Source: a virus | IMG/VR virus record: IMGVR_UViG_3300044624_002199 | Span: 1 to 41,138 of that record | DNA: 41,138 nucleotides | Strand: one strand, 5' to 3' | In this document: positions 6,703-15,098 of the stretch, one piece after another | How the letters are laid out: every line of letters begins with the position of its first letter | How positions within the stretch are numbered: the first letter of the stretch is position 1 | Position numbers and translations under genes: made by a program | The notes under the pieces: model-generated | What the model was told of the DNA's origin: nothing | Database searches by the model: none | The model's input: the letters and a program-made list of their open reading frames with translations, nothing else

Positions 6703-8316
6703 TTGGCAATCGTTCAAATTTCCCAGATTACTAACCGCAAAGGGTTGGAAGAAAATTTACCACAATTAGCCGGCGCAGAGCTGGGCTGGTCAATTGATAC
6801 ACGTCAATTATACATTGGTAACGGCACCCTAGAAGAAGGTGCACCAGTGATTGGAAACACTGAAATTCTCACAGAATTTAGTGATATTTTAAATCTTAAC
6901 ACTAGCTATACCTATAAAGGCCAGGCAGCTGGATACACCGTACAAACTGGAGCCACAGCCGGCGATCCAGTAACACAGAGTTTACAGTCATGGCTAGATC
7001 AATTTGCTTCAGTGACCGATTTTGGTGCAGTAGGCGACGGAACAACCGACGACACCGAAGCGATTAATCGAGCACTATATCAACTATTTTGCCGTGAAGT
7101 AAATCCACAAATTCGACGTAGTTTATTTTTTCCGGCCGGTGTTTACCGTGTTACCAATTCAATTTTAATTCCGCCGTATGCTACATTATGGGGCGAAGGT
7201 CTAGATAATAGTATTATCCAATTAGATAACAGTGTTGACGATTCAACATTAAATGCTTATGTTGCTCGTACCGCAGACAGTTTACAACAATATGGAGTTA
7301 ATATTGGTAACAACGGAGCCACGCCACCTACGTATATTACTGTAACTAATTTAGGATTTAGAAACCAGGATACTAATACCGATGTATTTTTAGTTCAAGA
7401 TGCTGTTAATTGTTCATTTAAAAACGTAGGATTTTACGGTCCATTAACTACTGCCAATCTTACCACAGAGGGAGATTTCACCAAAGGAGTAGCATTTGCT
7501 AGCACTACTAGTTTAGTTTGCGAACAAATTGTATTTGATGGTTGTGAATTTTCTGGCACAGTATACGGAGTCGATACTGATCAACAAATCAAAGGCGTAA
7601 CTTTTACTAATGGTAAATTTAATACTCTTTATCGTGGGGTACAATTAGGTACCAACACAGTGGTCAATGGCGGTGCAACAGGTGTTAGGATTACCGGTAA
7701 TTTATTTGATAATATATATGCCGACGGTGTAGTATTTGGTGATGTTAGCTTAAATGCCACTGGTCATAATATATTTTATGATGTAGGTAATCATTTTGGC
7801 GGAACAACTACACCATACACAGCCGTTATTGACATACAGAGCAACAACAATGTTAGTATTAGTGATATGTTTGAGAGAGGCGATGCTTATGCCGGTAGTG
7901 AAACTCCAGGCACTGCTTATCCTCGCATAACACTCAATAACACACAAAGTATAGCCACAACCAACGGCGTGACCACACAACAAGGTACCTATACTAGACA
8001 GTCGGGAATTAGTACCACGCTGACTAACAATAGTTCCGGAGTCGTCACCACAATAGACTCAGCAGAAATATCAGCATTTAGCGTAAACTATACCCTGGTT
8101 CGCGGCACAGGATGTCGCACAGGCACCATACTAGTGGCCAGTCCTACCGCAGACAGCACCGGCGACATTGATTATTCAGATGATTTTGTTGAAAATTCCA
8201 CCACTGGGGTAACTTTAACATTTACCGAATCAGCCGATATAATCAGTTTTAGATTTACAACCACCAACACCGGCACCAATGCTGTACTCAGCTACTCTAT
8301 CACGTATCTAGCTTAA
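6703..8316 (+). CDS. Tail fibre/tailspike with pectate-lyase-like beta-helix
   Basis: A 537-residue protein from a TTG start with AAGGA (6690-6694) upstream. Residues about 1-50 form a phage fibre N-terminal module (ISQITNRKGLEENLPQLAGAE...DTRQLYIGNGT) like that of major tropism determinant-type fibres. From about residue 105, VTDFGAVGDGTTDDTEAINRA marks a pectate-lyase superfamily right-handed beta-helix, followed by long Asn/Thr/Gly-rich strands. The Ser/Thr-rich C-terminus may trimerise. It probably binds, and may degrade, a surface polysaccharide. No catalytic residues can be assigned with confidence. Confidence 0.88.
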   Translation: MAIVQISQITNRKGLEENLPQLAGAELGWSIDTRQLYIGNGTLEEGAPVIGNTEILTEFSDILNLNTSYTYKGQAAGYTVQTGATAGDPVTQSLQSWLDQFASVTDFGAVGDGTTDDTEAINRALYQLFCREVNPQIRRSLFFPAGVYRVTNSILIPPYATLWGEGLDNSIIQLDNSVDDSTLNAYVARTADSLQQYGVNIGNNGATPPTYITVTNLGFRNQDTNTDVFLVQDAVNCSFKNVGFYGPLTTANLTTEGDFTKGVAFASTTSLVCEQIVFDGCEFSGTVYGVDTDQQIKGVTFTNGKFNTLYRGVQLGTNTVVNGGATGVRITGNLFDNIYADGVVFGDVSLNATGHNIFYDVGNHFGGTTTPYTAVIDIQSNNNVSISDMFERGDAYAGSETPGTAYPRITLNNTQSIATTNGVTTQQGTYTRQSGISTTLTNNSSGVVTTIDSAEISAFSVNYTLVRGTGCRTGTILVASPTADSTGDIDYSDDFVENSTTGVTLTFTESADIISFRFTTTNTGTNAVLSYSITYLA

Positions 8317-8729
8317 TGTGGCACACTGATTTTGCCACCAGGTTGGAATCCTGGGCCACACTGCGTACCTCTGCCCAATCTCAAGATTTAGAAGCAGCAC
8401 TTACCGCCATTAACGCCTGGTGGAGCAACTCTCCCTGGCAACCATACTATCTACACTGGGATGATCATACACAATGGCCTGATCCTTGGCAACTTTTGAG
8501 TGATAACGTGTATTGTGATGTTGCAAAAGCCCTGGGAATCCTGTATACTATAAGTTTACTAGATCGTGAAGATATGGCGGATGCAACCTTGGTTTTGACT
8601 GATGATGGCCGTAATTTAGTCCTGGTCAGCAAAACAAAATATATACTTAATTGGAGCTCGGCTAGTGTCGTAAATACCAATCAAGAAGTAAAAATTCATC
8701 AGCAGTTTGAGCAACATCAAATAAAATAG
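8316..8729 (+). CDS. Conserved phage hypothetical protein, Trp-rich
   Basis: A 137-residue protein whose ATG overlaps the fibre stop (TAATG), so it is co-translated with the fibre. The core contains WWSNSPWQPYYLHWDDHTQW and then LLSDNVYCDVAKALGILYTI. I recall relatives in marine myoviruses beside fibre genes. A fibre assembly or chaperone role would fit the coupling, but it is inference. It has no signal peptide or membrane segment. Confidence 0.75.
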   Translation: MWHTDFATRLESWATLRTSAQSQDLEAALTAINAWWSNSPWQPYYLHWDDHTQWPDPWQLLSDNVYCDVAKALGILYTISLLDREDMADATLVLTDDGRNLVLVSKTKYILNWSSASVVNTNQEVKIHQQFEQHQIK

Positions 8730-8734
8730 TAGTA

Positions 8735-8740
8735 TATAAT
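8735..8740 (+). promoter_or_regulatory. Isolated TATAAT -10 element before nrdA
   Basis: A perfect TATAAT lies 23 bases before the nrdA start in the only gap of this region. No convincing -35 box is seen at 16-18 bases (CAACAT at 17), so activity would need an activator or another polymerase form. Confidence 0.35.
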
Positions 8741-8762
8741 TTAAAAAGAACGAAAGTCAAGA

Positions 8763-11081
8763 ATGCAGATTACAGTTGTAAAAAGAAGCGGTCAGCGAGA
8801 ACCACTGCATATTGAGAAGTGGCAGGCACAAGTTGCTAAAGTCTGCCAGGGAATTGCCGATGTCAGTCAATCAATGGTAGAGATCAAGGCACAATTACAT
8901 TTTTATGATGGTATTACCACCGAAGAAATTGACGGAATTACCCTCCGAGCTATTGTTGACTTAATTGACATTGAGTCAAACCCAGATGTAGGTCATACCA
9001 ACTACCAATACGTAGCAGGCAAGCAACGCTTGAGCATGTTACGTAAAAATGTTTATGGCACATACGAAGTTCCCCACCTGTACGAAATCGTAAAGAAGAA
9101 TGTGGCCACAGGTCTTTATACCGGTGAACTTCTTGAATGGTACACAGAAGATGACTGGAATCGAATGAATGACATGCTGGATCATGCCAAGGATGAAGAA
9201 TATTCATATGCGGCCATTGAGCAGTTAATTGAAAAATACCTGGTACGCAACCGTGCCACAAAGGAAATTTATGAAACTCCACAAATTAGATACATGGTTG
9301 CGGCAGCGACTGTGTTCCATAAGGAAGAACCTAACACGGCTCGTATGCGTCTTATCAAAGAATACTATAATTGTGCGAGCGATGGTCTGTTCACTCTTGC
9401 TACTCCTGTTCTGGCTGGACTTGGTACTCCTACAAAACAGTTTAGTAGTTGTGTGCTTATTCGTAGTGATGATAACTTGGATTCTATATTTGCTTCGGGA
9501 GAGATGATGGCCAAGTATGCCAGCAAGCGTGCCGGCATTGGTTTAGAAATTGGTCGTCTTCGCCCATTGGGGGCACCCATCCGTGGCGGAGAGATCATGC
9601 ACACAGGAATGATTCCATTCTTAAAGAAATGGTTTGGTGATCTGCGATCCTGTTCACAAGGAGGTATCCGCAATGCAAGTGCTACTGTATTCTATCCTAT
9701 TTGGCATCTTCAGTTTGACGATCTTATTGTTCTTAAAAACAATCAAGGAACAGAAGAAACCCGAGTCCGTTTTATGGATTATGGGGTTGTGCTTTCCGCA
9801 TTCTTCTGGAGACGATTTAAAAACAAAGAACAAATAACATTCTTTGACCCTAACGAAGTGCCTGACCTGTATGAGGCCTTTTACAAGAACACCGCTTTGT
9901 TTGAACAACTGTATGTTAAATACGAAAAGAGAAAAGACCTAAGAACTAAGACCATGGCCGCCGAAGATGTATTCAAAGGTGGTATCTTGAAAGAGCGAAC
10001 CGACACAGGGCGCATCTACTTGGTGTTTATCGACAATGTTCAAGAACAAGGCCCATTTGATCCCGAGTACCATACAATTTATCAAAGTAACTTGTGCTGT
10101 GAAATCCTATTACCAACCAAGAGTTTTAAACGCTTAGATGACGATGAAGGCCGTATTGCTCTATGCACATTGGGCAGTATCAACTGGGGAGCATTTCGCA
10201 ATCCTGAAGATATGCGCCGTGCTTGCCGTATTCTACAACGTAGTCTGTGTAATATTCTTGATTATCAAGACTTTTTAAGTATTCAAAGCCAGTTAAGTAA
10301 CCAAGAAATCCAACCTCTAGGTATTGGCATCACTAATCTTGCCTATTGGCATGCTAAACGTGGCTTACTTTATGGTGAAAAAGATGCACTCCAAGAAGTT
10401 AAAACCTGGATGGAACATCAAGCATTCTATTTGACAGAGGCCACTGTAGAGTTAGCCAAAGAACGTGGCCCTTGCACTCACTCGGGCCTGACACGCTATG
10501 GGAAAGGTGAGTTTCCTTGGGAGCGCCGAGCTAACGCAGTGAATGAATTAGCCAACTTTAAGCCTGAACTTGATTGGGAAACACTTCGAGAGAAAATGAA
10601 AACATCTGGTGTGCGTAATGCAACCTTGATGGCGGTAGCGCCTGTTGAAAGTTCCAGTGTTGTAATTAATTCAACCAACGGAATTGAAATGCCAATGAGC
10701 TTGATCACTGTTAAAGAATCTAAAGCAGGGTCGTTGATTCAAGTTGCTCCAGAATACAACAAGTTAAAGACCAAGTATCAACTCATGTGGGAACAAAAAG
10801 ATTGCGATGGTTACCTAAAGACCGCAGCTGTTATTGCAGCCTATGTGGATCAAAGTATTTCAACCAACACATTTTATAATCCCGCCCACTTTGCCGACCG
10901 CAAAGTTCCGACTACCCTGATTGCCAAGAATTTAATGTTGGCACATCGCTGGGGACTCAAGACATTTTATTACAGTTTGATTAACAAACAAGGTAGTAAA
11001 GGTCAAGACGAACCAGTAGAAGAAAAATTAGAAGTAATAGACTTTGACGATCAAGAAGATTGCGAAGCTTGCAAATTATAA
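8763..11081 (+). CDS. nrdA: Class I ribonucleotide reductase, large (alpha) subunit
   Basis: A 772-residue protein; the E. coli enzyme has 761. It reduces ribonucleotides to deoxyribonucleotides for phage DNA synthesis. An N-terminal ATP-cone begins [18 protein letters not shown]. Active-site cysteines: Cys230 in KQFSSCVLI, the radical Cys445 with Glu447 in [11 protein letters not shown], and Cys468 in IALCTLGS. The radical-transfer pair Tyr736-Tyr737 lies in KTFYYSL. The C-terminal redox pair Cys767/Cys770 (DCEACKL) is reduced by thioredoxin or glutaredoxin; a glutaredoxin gene lies downstream. iscS separates it from nrdB, which is unusual. Confidence 0.97.
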   Translation: MQITVVKRSGQREPLHIEKWQAQVAKVCQGIADVSQSMVEIKAQLHFYDGITTEEIDGITLRAIVDLIDIESNPDVGHTNYQYVAGKQRLSMLRKNVYGTYEVPHLYEIVKKNVATGLYTGELLEWYTEDDWNRMNDMLDHAKDEEYSYAAIEQLIEKYLVRNRATKEIYETPQIRYMVAAATVFHKEEPNTARMRLIKEYYNCASDGLFTLATPVLAGLGTPTKQFSSCVLIRSDDNLDSIFASGEMMAKYASKRAGIGLEIGRLRPLGAPIRGGEIMHTGMIPFLKKWFGDLRSCSQGGIRNASATVFYPIWHLQFDDLIVLKNNQGTEETRVRFMDYGVVLSAFFWRRFKNKEQITFFDPNEVPDLYEAFYKNTALFEQLYVKYEKRKDLRTKTMAAEDVFKGGILKERTDTGRIYLVFIDNVQEQGPFDPEYHTIYQSNLCCEILLPTKSFKRLDDDEGRIALCTLGSINWGAFRNPEDMRRACRILQRSLCNILDYQDFLSIQSQLSNQEIQPLGIGITNLAYWHAKRGLLYGEKDALQEVKTWMEHQAFYLTEATVELAKERGPCTHSGLTRYGKGEFPWERRANAVNELANFKPELDWETLREKMKTSGVRNATLMAVAPVESSSVVINSTNGIEMPMSLITVKESKAGSLIQVAPEYNKLKTKYQLMWEQKDCDGYLKTAAVIAAYVDQSISTNTFYNPAHFADRKVPTTLIAKNLMLAHRWGLKTFYYSLINKQGSKGQDEPVEEKLEVIDFDDQEDCEACKL

Positions 11082-11088
11082 TATAATA

Positions 11089-12309
11089 ATGATAGATTAC
11101 GCAAAATTTCCAGTATATTTAGATTACAGTTCAACTACACCTATGGATCCACTAGTAGTAGATGCTATGATTCCATTCATGCGTGAGCAGTTTGGAAATC
11201 CTGCATCACGCAGTCATGCCTATGGCTGGAGTGCCGAAGAGGCTGTTGAAAATGCCAGAAACGAAGTGGCTAAATTGGTCGGTGCTGATCCAAGAGAAAT
11301 TGTTTGGACAAGTGGCGCCACCGAAAGCAATAACTTGGCCATTAAAGGTGCTGCTCATTTCTATAAGGAAAAAGGCAAGCACATCATCACAGTAAAAACC
11401 GAGCACAAGGCGGTGTTGGATGCTTGCCGTGAGCTCGAGCGTGAAGGGTTTGAAGTAACTTACCTGGATGTATTGTCTGATGGGCTAATTGATTTTGAAG
11501 TATTTCAATCGACTGTGCGCCCGGATACTATTTTAGTTTCGGTGATGTTTGTAAATAATGAGATTGGTGTTATTCAAGACATTCCTCGCATTGGTGAATT
11601 CTGTCGTAAACGTGGTGTGATTCTTCATGTAGATGCCGCACAAGCAACCGGTAAGGTAGAGATTGACCTACAAACACTTAAGGTAGATTTAATGAGCTTT
11701 TGTGCTCATAAGACTTATGGTCCAAAAGGCATTGGCGCATTATTTGTGCGGCGTAAGCCCCGTATTCGGATTGAGGCTCAGATTCATGGTGGTGGTCATG
11801 AGCGCGGTATGCGCTCTGGAACACTAGCCGTCCATCAAATTGTTGGCATGGGCGAATCATTTAGGCTGGCCAAAGTACACATGCAAATAGAAACTGCACG
11901 TATAGGTATGTTGCGTGACAGATTGTTGTCAGGTCTGCAAGAAATTGAGCAGGTGTACGTCAATGGTGACATGGATCAACGTGTTCCTCACAACCTCAAC
12001 ATCAGTTTTAACTATGTCGAAGGCGAAAGCATGATCATGGCCTTAAAACAACTGGCAGTGAGTTCAGGATCTGCTTGTACATCCGCCAGCCTTGAACCCA
12101 GTTATGTGCTGCGAGCTCTGGGTCGCAATGACGAACTAGCACACAGCAGTATACGCTTTACTCTGGGACGATACACCACTGAATTGGAAATAGACTTTGC
12201 CATTGAATTGATTCAACGCAAGATTGCTGGCCTAAGAGAACTAAGTCCACTTTGGGAAATGTACAAAGACGGCATTGACCTGGACACTATACAGTGGGCC
12301 AGCCATTGA
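11089..12309 (+). CDS. iscS: IscS, cysteine desulfurase
   Basis: A 406-residue protein from ATG 11089, near the 404 of E. coli IscS; its start ([15 protein letters not shown]) aligns well. It is a PLP enzyme that takes sulfur from cysteine and hands it to IscU or other acceptors. Visible residues: His106 in KTEHKAV, the PLP lysine Lys208 in [14 protein letters not shown], and the persulfide Cys330 in [21 protein letters not shown] on a long mobile loop of the IscS type. It is full length with no missing catalytic residue. It lies 7 bases after nrdA and before nrdB, with no clear ribosome site of its own. Confidence 0.96.
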   Translation: MIDYAKFPVYLDYSSTTPMDPLVVDAMIPFMREQFGNPASRSHAYGWSAEEAVENARNEVAKLVGADPREIVWTSGATESNNLAIKGAAHFYKEKGKHIITVKTEHKAVLDACRELEREGFEVTYLDVLSDGLIDFEVFQSTVRPDTILVSVMFVNNEIGVIQDIPRIGEFCRKRGVILHVDAAQATGKVEIDLQTLKVDLMSFCAHKTYGPKGIGALFVRRKPRIRIEAQIHGGGHERGMRSGTLAVHQIVGMGESFRLAKVHMQIETARIGMLRDRLLSGLQEIEQVYVNGDMDQRVPHNLNISFNYVEGESMIMALKQLAVSSGSACTSASLEPSYVLRALGRNDELAHSSIRFTLGRYTTELEIDFAIELIQRKIAGLRELSPLWEMYKDGIDLDTIQWASH

Positions 12310-12327
12310 CATAAAGGCACTAATAAT

Positions 12328-12375
12328 ATGAAATTATGGAATGATGTAAAACTAAAAAAAGAAGAACAATTATGA
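12328..12375 (+). CDS. Possible 15-codon leader ORF coupled to nrdB
   Basis: ATG 12328 opens a 15-codon frame (MKLWNDVKLKKEEQL) whose TGA overlaps the nrdB start as ATGA. The nrdB start has only a weak GAAGAA purine run of its own, so re-initiation could set nrdB translation. It may be coincidental. Confidence 0.25.
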   Translation: MKLWNDVKLKKEEQL

Positions 12376-13472
12376 GTCAAGCACAATACAACCTAGGTAC
12401 AAAAACAGATTACTTACATCGCAAGATGTTCTTGGATCCAGCAGGGCCAGTTACTATTCAACGCTTCGAAGAAGCAAAGTATAACAAGCTGACAAAGTTT
12501 GAAGCAGAAGCTAGAGGATTCTTTTGGGTTCCAGAAGAGATTAGTCTGACCAAGGATGCCAACGACTTTAAGGAAGCCACAGACACAGTTCGCCATATCT
12601 TTACCAGTAACTTGCTACGTCAAACAGCCCTAGACAGTTTACAAGGACGCGGCCCCACACAAGTGTTTACGCCTGTGTGTAGTATTCCTGAACTTGAAGC
12701 CTTGATGTATAACTGGGGTTTCTTTGAAACAAATATTCACTCGCGTAGTTACAGTCATATCATTCGTAACATCTACAACGTGCCTAAGGACGAGTTTAAC
12801 AAGATTCACGATATCCAAGAGATTGTAGGAATGGCATCAAGTATTGGCCTTTACTATGATCGTCTGCATATGATCAACTGTCGTAAAGAGTTGCTTGAGG
12901 ATTTTGATGAAAAGCATCACATCAATGCCATCTGGTTAGCACTCAACGCCAGCTACGGTCTGGAAGCATTCCGTTTTATGGTATCGTTTGCCACAAGTCT
13001 AGCTATGGTTGAGAATCGTATCTTCATTGGCAACGGTAATATTATTCAATTGATCTTGCAAGATGAAATCCTGCACAAGGACTGGACAGCATGGTTGATC
13101 AATCAAGTGGTCAAAGAAGATCCACGCTTTGCTCGTGCCAAGGTAGAGTGTGAAGCAGAAGTATATCAAATGTACCTGGACGTTATACGTGAAGAAAAAC
13201 AATGGGCAGACTATTTGTTTAATAAAGGTCCTGTGATTGGTCTCAACGCAAACATTCTCAAAGATTTTGTTGACTACACCGCTGTTGGCGCACTTAAAGA
13301 GATTGGGATCAAGTATCAAACTCCAGCACCAAGGACAACCCCAATTCCTTGGTTTAACAAACATGTCAACACCAGCAATAAACAAACAGCCCTACAAGAA
13401 TCAGAATCAACCAACTATGTAATTGGAGTCATGGGCGACACCCTGGACTACGACGCATTACCAAACTTATAA
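12372..13472 (+). CDS. nrdB: Class I ribonucleotide reductase, small (beta) subunit
   Basis: A 366-residue protein that generates the radical used by NrdA. Expected residues are Asp88 in LDSLQGR, the radical Tyr127 in HSRSYSHIIRN, Glu198 in GLEAFRF, and Glu232 and His235 in QDEILHK. One oddity: the metal-ligand pair reads Glu119-Thr-Asn-Ile-His123, one residue longer than the E-x-x-H of the E. coli enzyme (Glu115/His118). The surrounding alignment is otherwise gap-free, so this looks like a one-residue insertion in the ligand helix. The Tyr suggests the usual diiron-tyrosyl type. Confidence 0.95.
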   Translation: MSQAQYNLGTKTDYLHRKMFLDPAGPVTIQRFEEAKYNKLTKFEAEARGFFWVPEEISLTKDANDFKEATDTVRHIFTSNLLRQTALDSLQGRGPTQVFTPVCSIPELEALMYNWGFFETNIHSRSYSHIIRNIYNVPKDEFNKIHDIQEIVGMASSIGLYYDRLHMINCRKELLEDFDEKHHINAIWLALNASYGLEAFRFMVSFATSLAMVENRIFIGNGNIIQLILQDEILHKDWTAWLINQVVKEDPRFARAKVECEAEVYQMYLDVIREEKQWADYLFNKGPVIGLNANILKDFVDYTAVGALKEIGIKYQTPAPRTTPIPWFNKHVNTSNKQTALQESESTNYVIGVMGDTLDYDALPNL

Positions 13473-13484
13473 GAAGAAAATATT

Positions 13485-13652
13485 ATGAATCAAAAATGCA
13501 ATAGTTGTCCATTTGAAAATACACAATGTGGTCAGTTTTGCTCACTGTTAGCAACATATCATCAATCAAATCGTGAATGTGAATATCAGTTTGAATGCAC
13601 ACAGATTAGAGATTTGTTAGTACAAGAAAATAAAATAGCAGTAATACTATAA
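13485..13652 (+). CDS. 55-residue cysteine-rich protein
   Basis: ATG 13485 lies 12 bases after nrdB, with AAGAAGAAAA upstream. The peptide has six cysteines: Cys5, 8, 15 and 19 in CNSCPFENTQCGQFC, then Cys32 and Cys38. The CX2CX6CX3C spacing could bind zinc or an Fe-S cluster. Its place between nrdB and glutaredoxin, in a phage that carries Fe-S assembly genes, makes it a plausible metal or redox partner. No family is recognised. Confidence 0.6.
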   Translation: MNQKCNSCPFENTQCGQFCSLLATYHQSNRECEYQFECTQIRDLLVQENKIAVIL

Positions 13653-13664
13653 AAGAAGAATACA

Positions 13665-13886
13665 ATGAAAGCCATCGTATGGAGTAAAAATTCTTGTCCG
13701 TTTTGTGTGCAGGCCAAGAACTTATTAAAATTAAAAGGCATTGAGTTTGAAGAACGTAATGTTAGTACCGATTGGACCAAAGATCAACTATTAGCGGCAG
13801 TGCCCGACGCAAGAACTTTACCGCAGATCTTTCTAGACGATAATTATATAGGCGGATTCACTGAACTCCGACAACACTTATCTTAG
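13665..13886 (+). CDS. grx: Glutaredoxin
   Basis: A 73-residue protein, the size of small phage glutaredoxins such as T4 NrdC. It has the active site CPFC (residues 11-14, in SKNSCPFCVQAK), the cis-proline block TLPQIFL and the GGFTEL glutathione-binding turn. It probably reduces the C-terminal cysteine pair of NrdA and may also bind or move Fe-S clusters, since dithiol glutaredoxins can do both. It follows nrdB and the Cys-rich peptide in the same direction. Confidence 0.93.
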   Translation: MKAIVWSKNSCPFCVQAKNLLKLKGIEFEERNVSTDWTKDQLLAAVPDARTLPQIFLDDNYIGGFTELRQHLS

Positions 13887-13892
13887 GAACGC

Positions 13893-14495
13893 ATGGAACA
13901 TATTTGGACAGTAGATTGGTTTACACACAACACCACAAATTTTGCAGACATTAAAAAAAGACTTGGCCGTGTTGAATCTATTTTAGAAATTGGATCGTTT
14001 GAAGGTCGGGCCACTTGTTGGATGCTGGAAAATATGTTAAAAAATACAGGTACCATTACCTGCATTGATCCATTCACTGGCATAGATGATGTACGCAACG
14101 ATCCAGACAATCTTAAAGACTCCGAATTAGAAGCTAGATTTAATCGCAATGTTAATCTTTCAAAAAAACCCACGCAAACAGTTAATGTAGTACCGCATAC
14201 TTCTTATCAAGCATTGGCCATGTTAATTGGCACTGGCGCACAATATGATTTTATCTATGTAGACGGTAATCATACCGGAGAAGCTGCCATGACCGATGCC
14301 TGCATGTGTTGGGGTCTACTTAAACCGGGCGGAATTATGTTGTTTGATGATTATTTTTGGGACCACGCACCTGATCATTTAGATCGACCCAAAGCCGCCA
14401 TTGATGCCTTTATGAATACCTTTATTCGGAGATTTACAGTAACCGGAGTAGGTTACCAAATGGCCATACAAAAACACTCACTGGAGACCGCATGA
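13893..14495 (+). CDS. SAM-dependent methyltransferase (Methyltransf_24 type)
   Basis: A 200-residue class I methyltransferase. Motif I is ILEIGSFEGRATCWML (about residues 30-45), the acidic residue follows in ITCIDPFTG, and motif IV is YDFIYVDGNHTGEAAM followed by LLKPGGIMLFDDY. This is the layout of small class I enzymes, often encoded near sugar genes, that act on small molecules or sugars. The acceptor cannot be inferred. It starts 6 bases after glutaredoxin, and its stop overlaps the next start (ATGA). Confidence 0.85.
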   Translation: MEHIWTVDWFTHNTTNFADIKKRLGRVESILEIGSFEGRATCWMLENMLKNTGTITCIDPFTGIDDVRNDPDNLKDSELEARFNRNVNLSKKPTQTVNVVPHTSYQALAMLIGTGAQYDFIYVDGNHTGEAAMTDACMCWGLLKPGGIMLFDDYFWDHAPDHLDRPKAAIDAFMNTFIRRFTVTGVGYQMAIQKHSLETA

Positions 14496-14794
14496 AAATA
14501 GAATTAAACAAAGTTTATACCTTTAAATTAACCAACGCCGACGAACTGGTGGCCAAAACAGTTGAAGATAACCCGGATCATTATGTGGTTACACAGCCAT
14601 TGAGTGCTATTCCTAGCGATAAAGGCATTCAATTGATTTTTACCATGTTTACCGGAAATCCCAAGGAAAATATCACTATAAATAAAACAGCAGTAGCAAT
14701 GATTTGTCAGACTCGAGAAGAAGTTGCTGATCACTACTTAGAAGCAACCACTGGCATCAAACCAGTACGCAATAGTAAAATCTTAATGGGATAA
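14492..14794 (+). CDS. Conserved phage hypothetical protein, possibly Sm-like fold
   Basis: A 100-residue protein coupled to the methyltransferase by ATGA. The N-terminal part (KVYTFKLTNADELVAKTVED, then YVVTQPLSAI) has the strand pattern of LSm/Hfq-like small barrels, and it ends EEVADHYLEATTGI. I recall very similar proteins in marine T4-like phages. An RNA-binding role is only a fold-level guess. A perfect TATAAATA (14677-14684) lies inside the gene and might drive the PAAR genes downstream. Confidence 0.75.
   Translation: MKIELNKVYTFKLTNADELVAKTVEDNPDHYVVTQPLSAIPSDKGIQLIFTMFTGNPKENITINKTAVAMICQTREEVADHYLEATTGIKPVRNSKILMG
14677..14684 (+). promoter_or_regulatory. TATAAATA, exact T4 late promoter core
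   Basis: An eight-base exact match to the T4 late promoter core within the preceding gene, 114 bases before the PAAR gene. Structural genes follow in the same direction, which fits late expression. In AT-rich DNA, chance occurrence is possible. Confidence 0.35.
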
Positions 14795-14797
14795 ACA

Positions 14798-15097
14798 ATG
14801 CCACAGGGTGTAGTTAGATTAGGTGATGCTAATACTGGCGGCGGTCTAGTCACTATAGCTGGATGCGACCCTACGGTACTAGTCAATAATCGTCCTATTG
14901 CTATAGTAGGAGCACCGGTAACACCCCATCCGCCCTGCGGCGGCCCTGGTCAATATGTTCATTGTGTAGCTCATCTTCAATTTAAACCTGGTACTGTGCT
15001 AGTCAACGGAGTGCCAATTGCTACCTGGCCTAGTGTGGATACCTGTGGACATCCTAGAGTAACTGGTAGCCTTGACGTTATCCTAGGAGGAGCATAA
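14798..15097 (+). CDS. PAAR-like spike tip protein
   Basis: A 99-residue protein with PAAR-type composition: VRLGDANTGGGLVTIAGCDP, VNNRPIAIVGAPVTPHPPC, then TVLVNGVPIATWPSVDTCGHP. His and Cys residues in the Pro/Gly-rich turns could hold the apical metal ion. PAAR proteins cap the VgrG/gp5 spike and pierce the outer membrane. It starts 4 bases after the previous stop and is followed directly by two large structural proteins, so these three probably form a baseplate/spike module. Confidence 0.88.
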   Translation: MPQGVVRLGDANTGGGLVTIAGCDPTVLVNNRPIAIVGAPVTPHPPCGGPGQYVHCVAHLQFKPGTVLVNGVPIATWPSVDTCGHPRVTGSLDVILGGA

Positions 15098-15098
15098 C

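Noticed and set aside
11044-11087. Promoter before iscS (TTGACG and two TATAAT copies)
   Set aside because: The spacing of 27 or more bases between TTGACG and either TATAAT is far too long, and the sequence codes for the conserved NrdA C-terminus.
11044-11088. TTG start extending IscS by 15 residues
   Set aside because: The extension lies in the nrdA 3' end and has no family similarity; ATG 11089 gives the usual IscS start.
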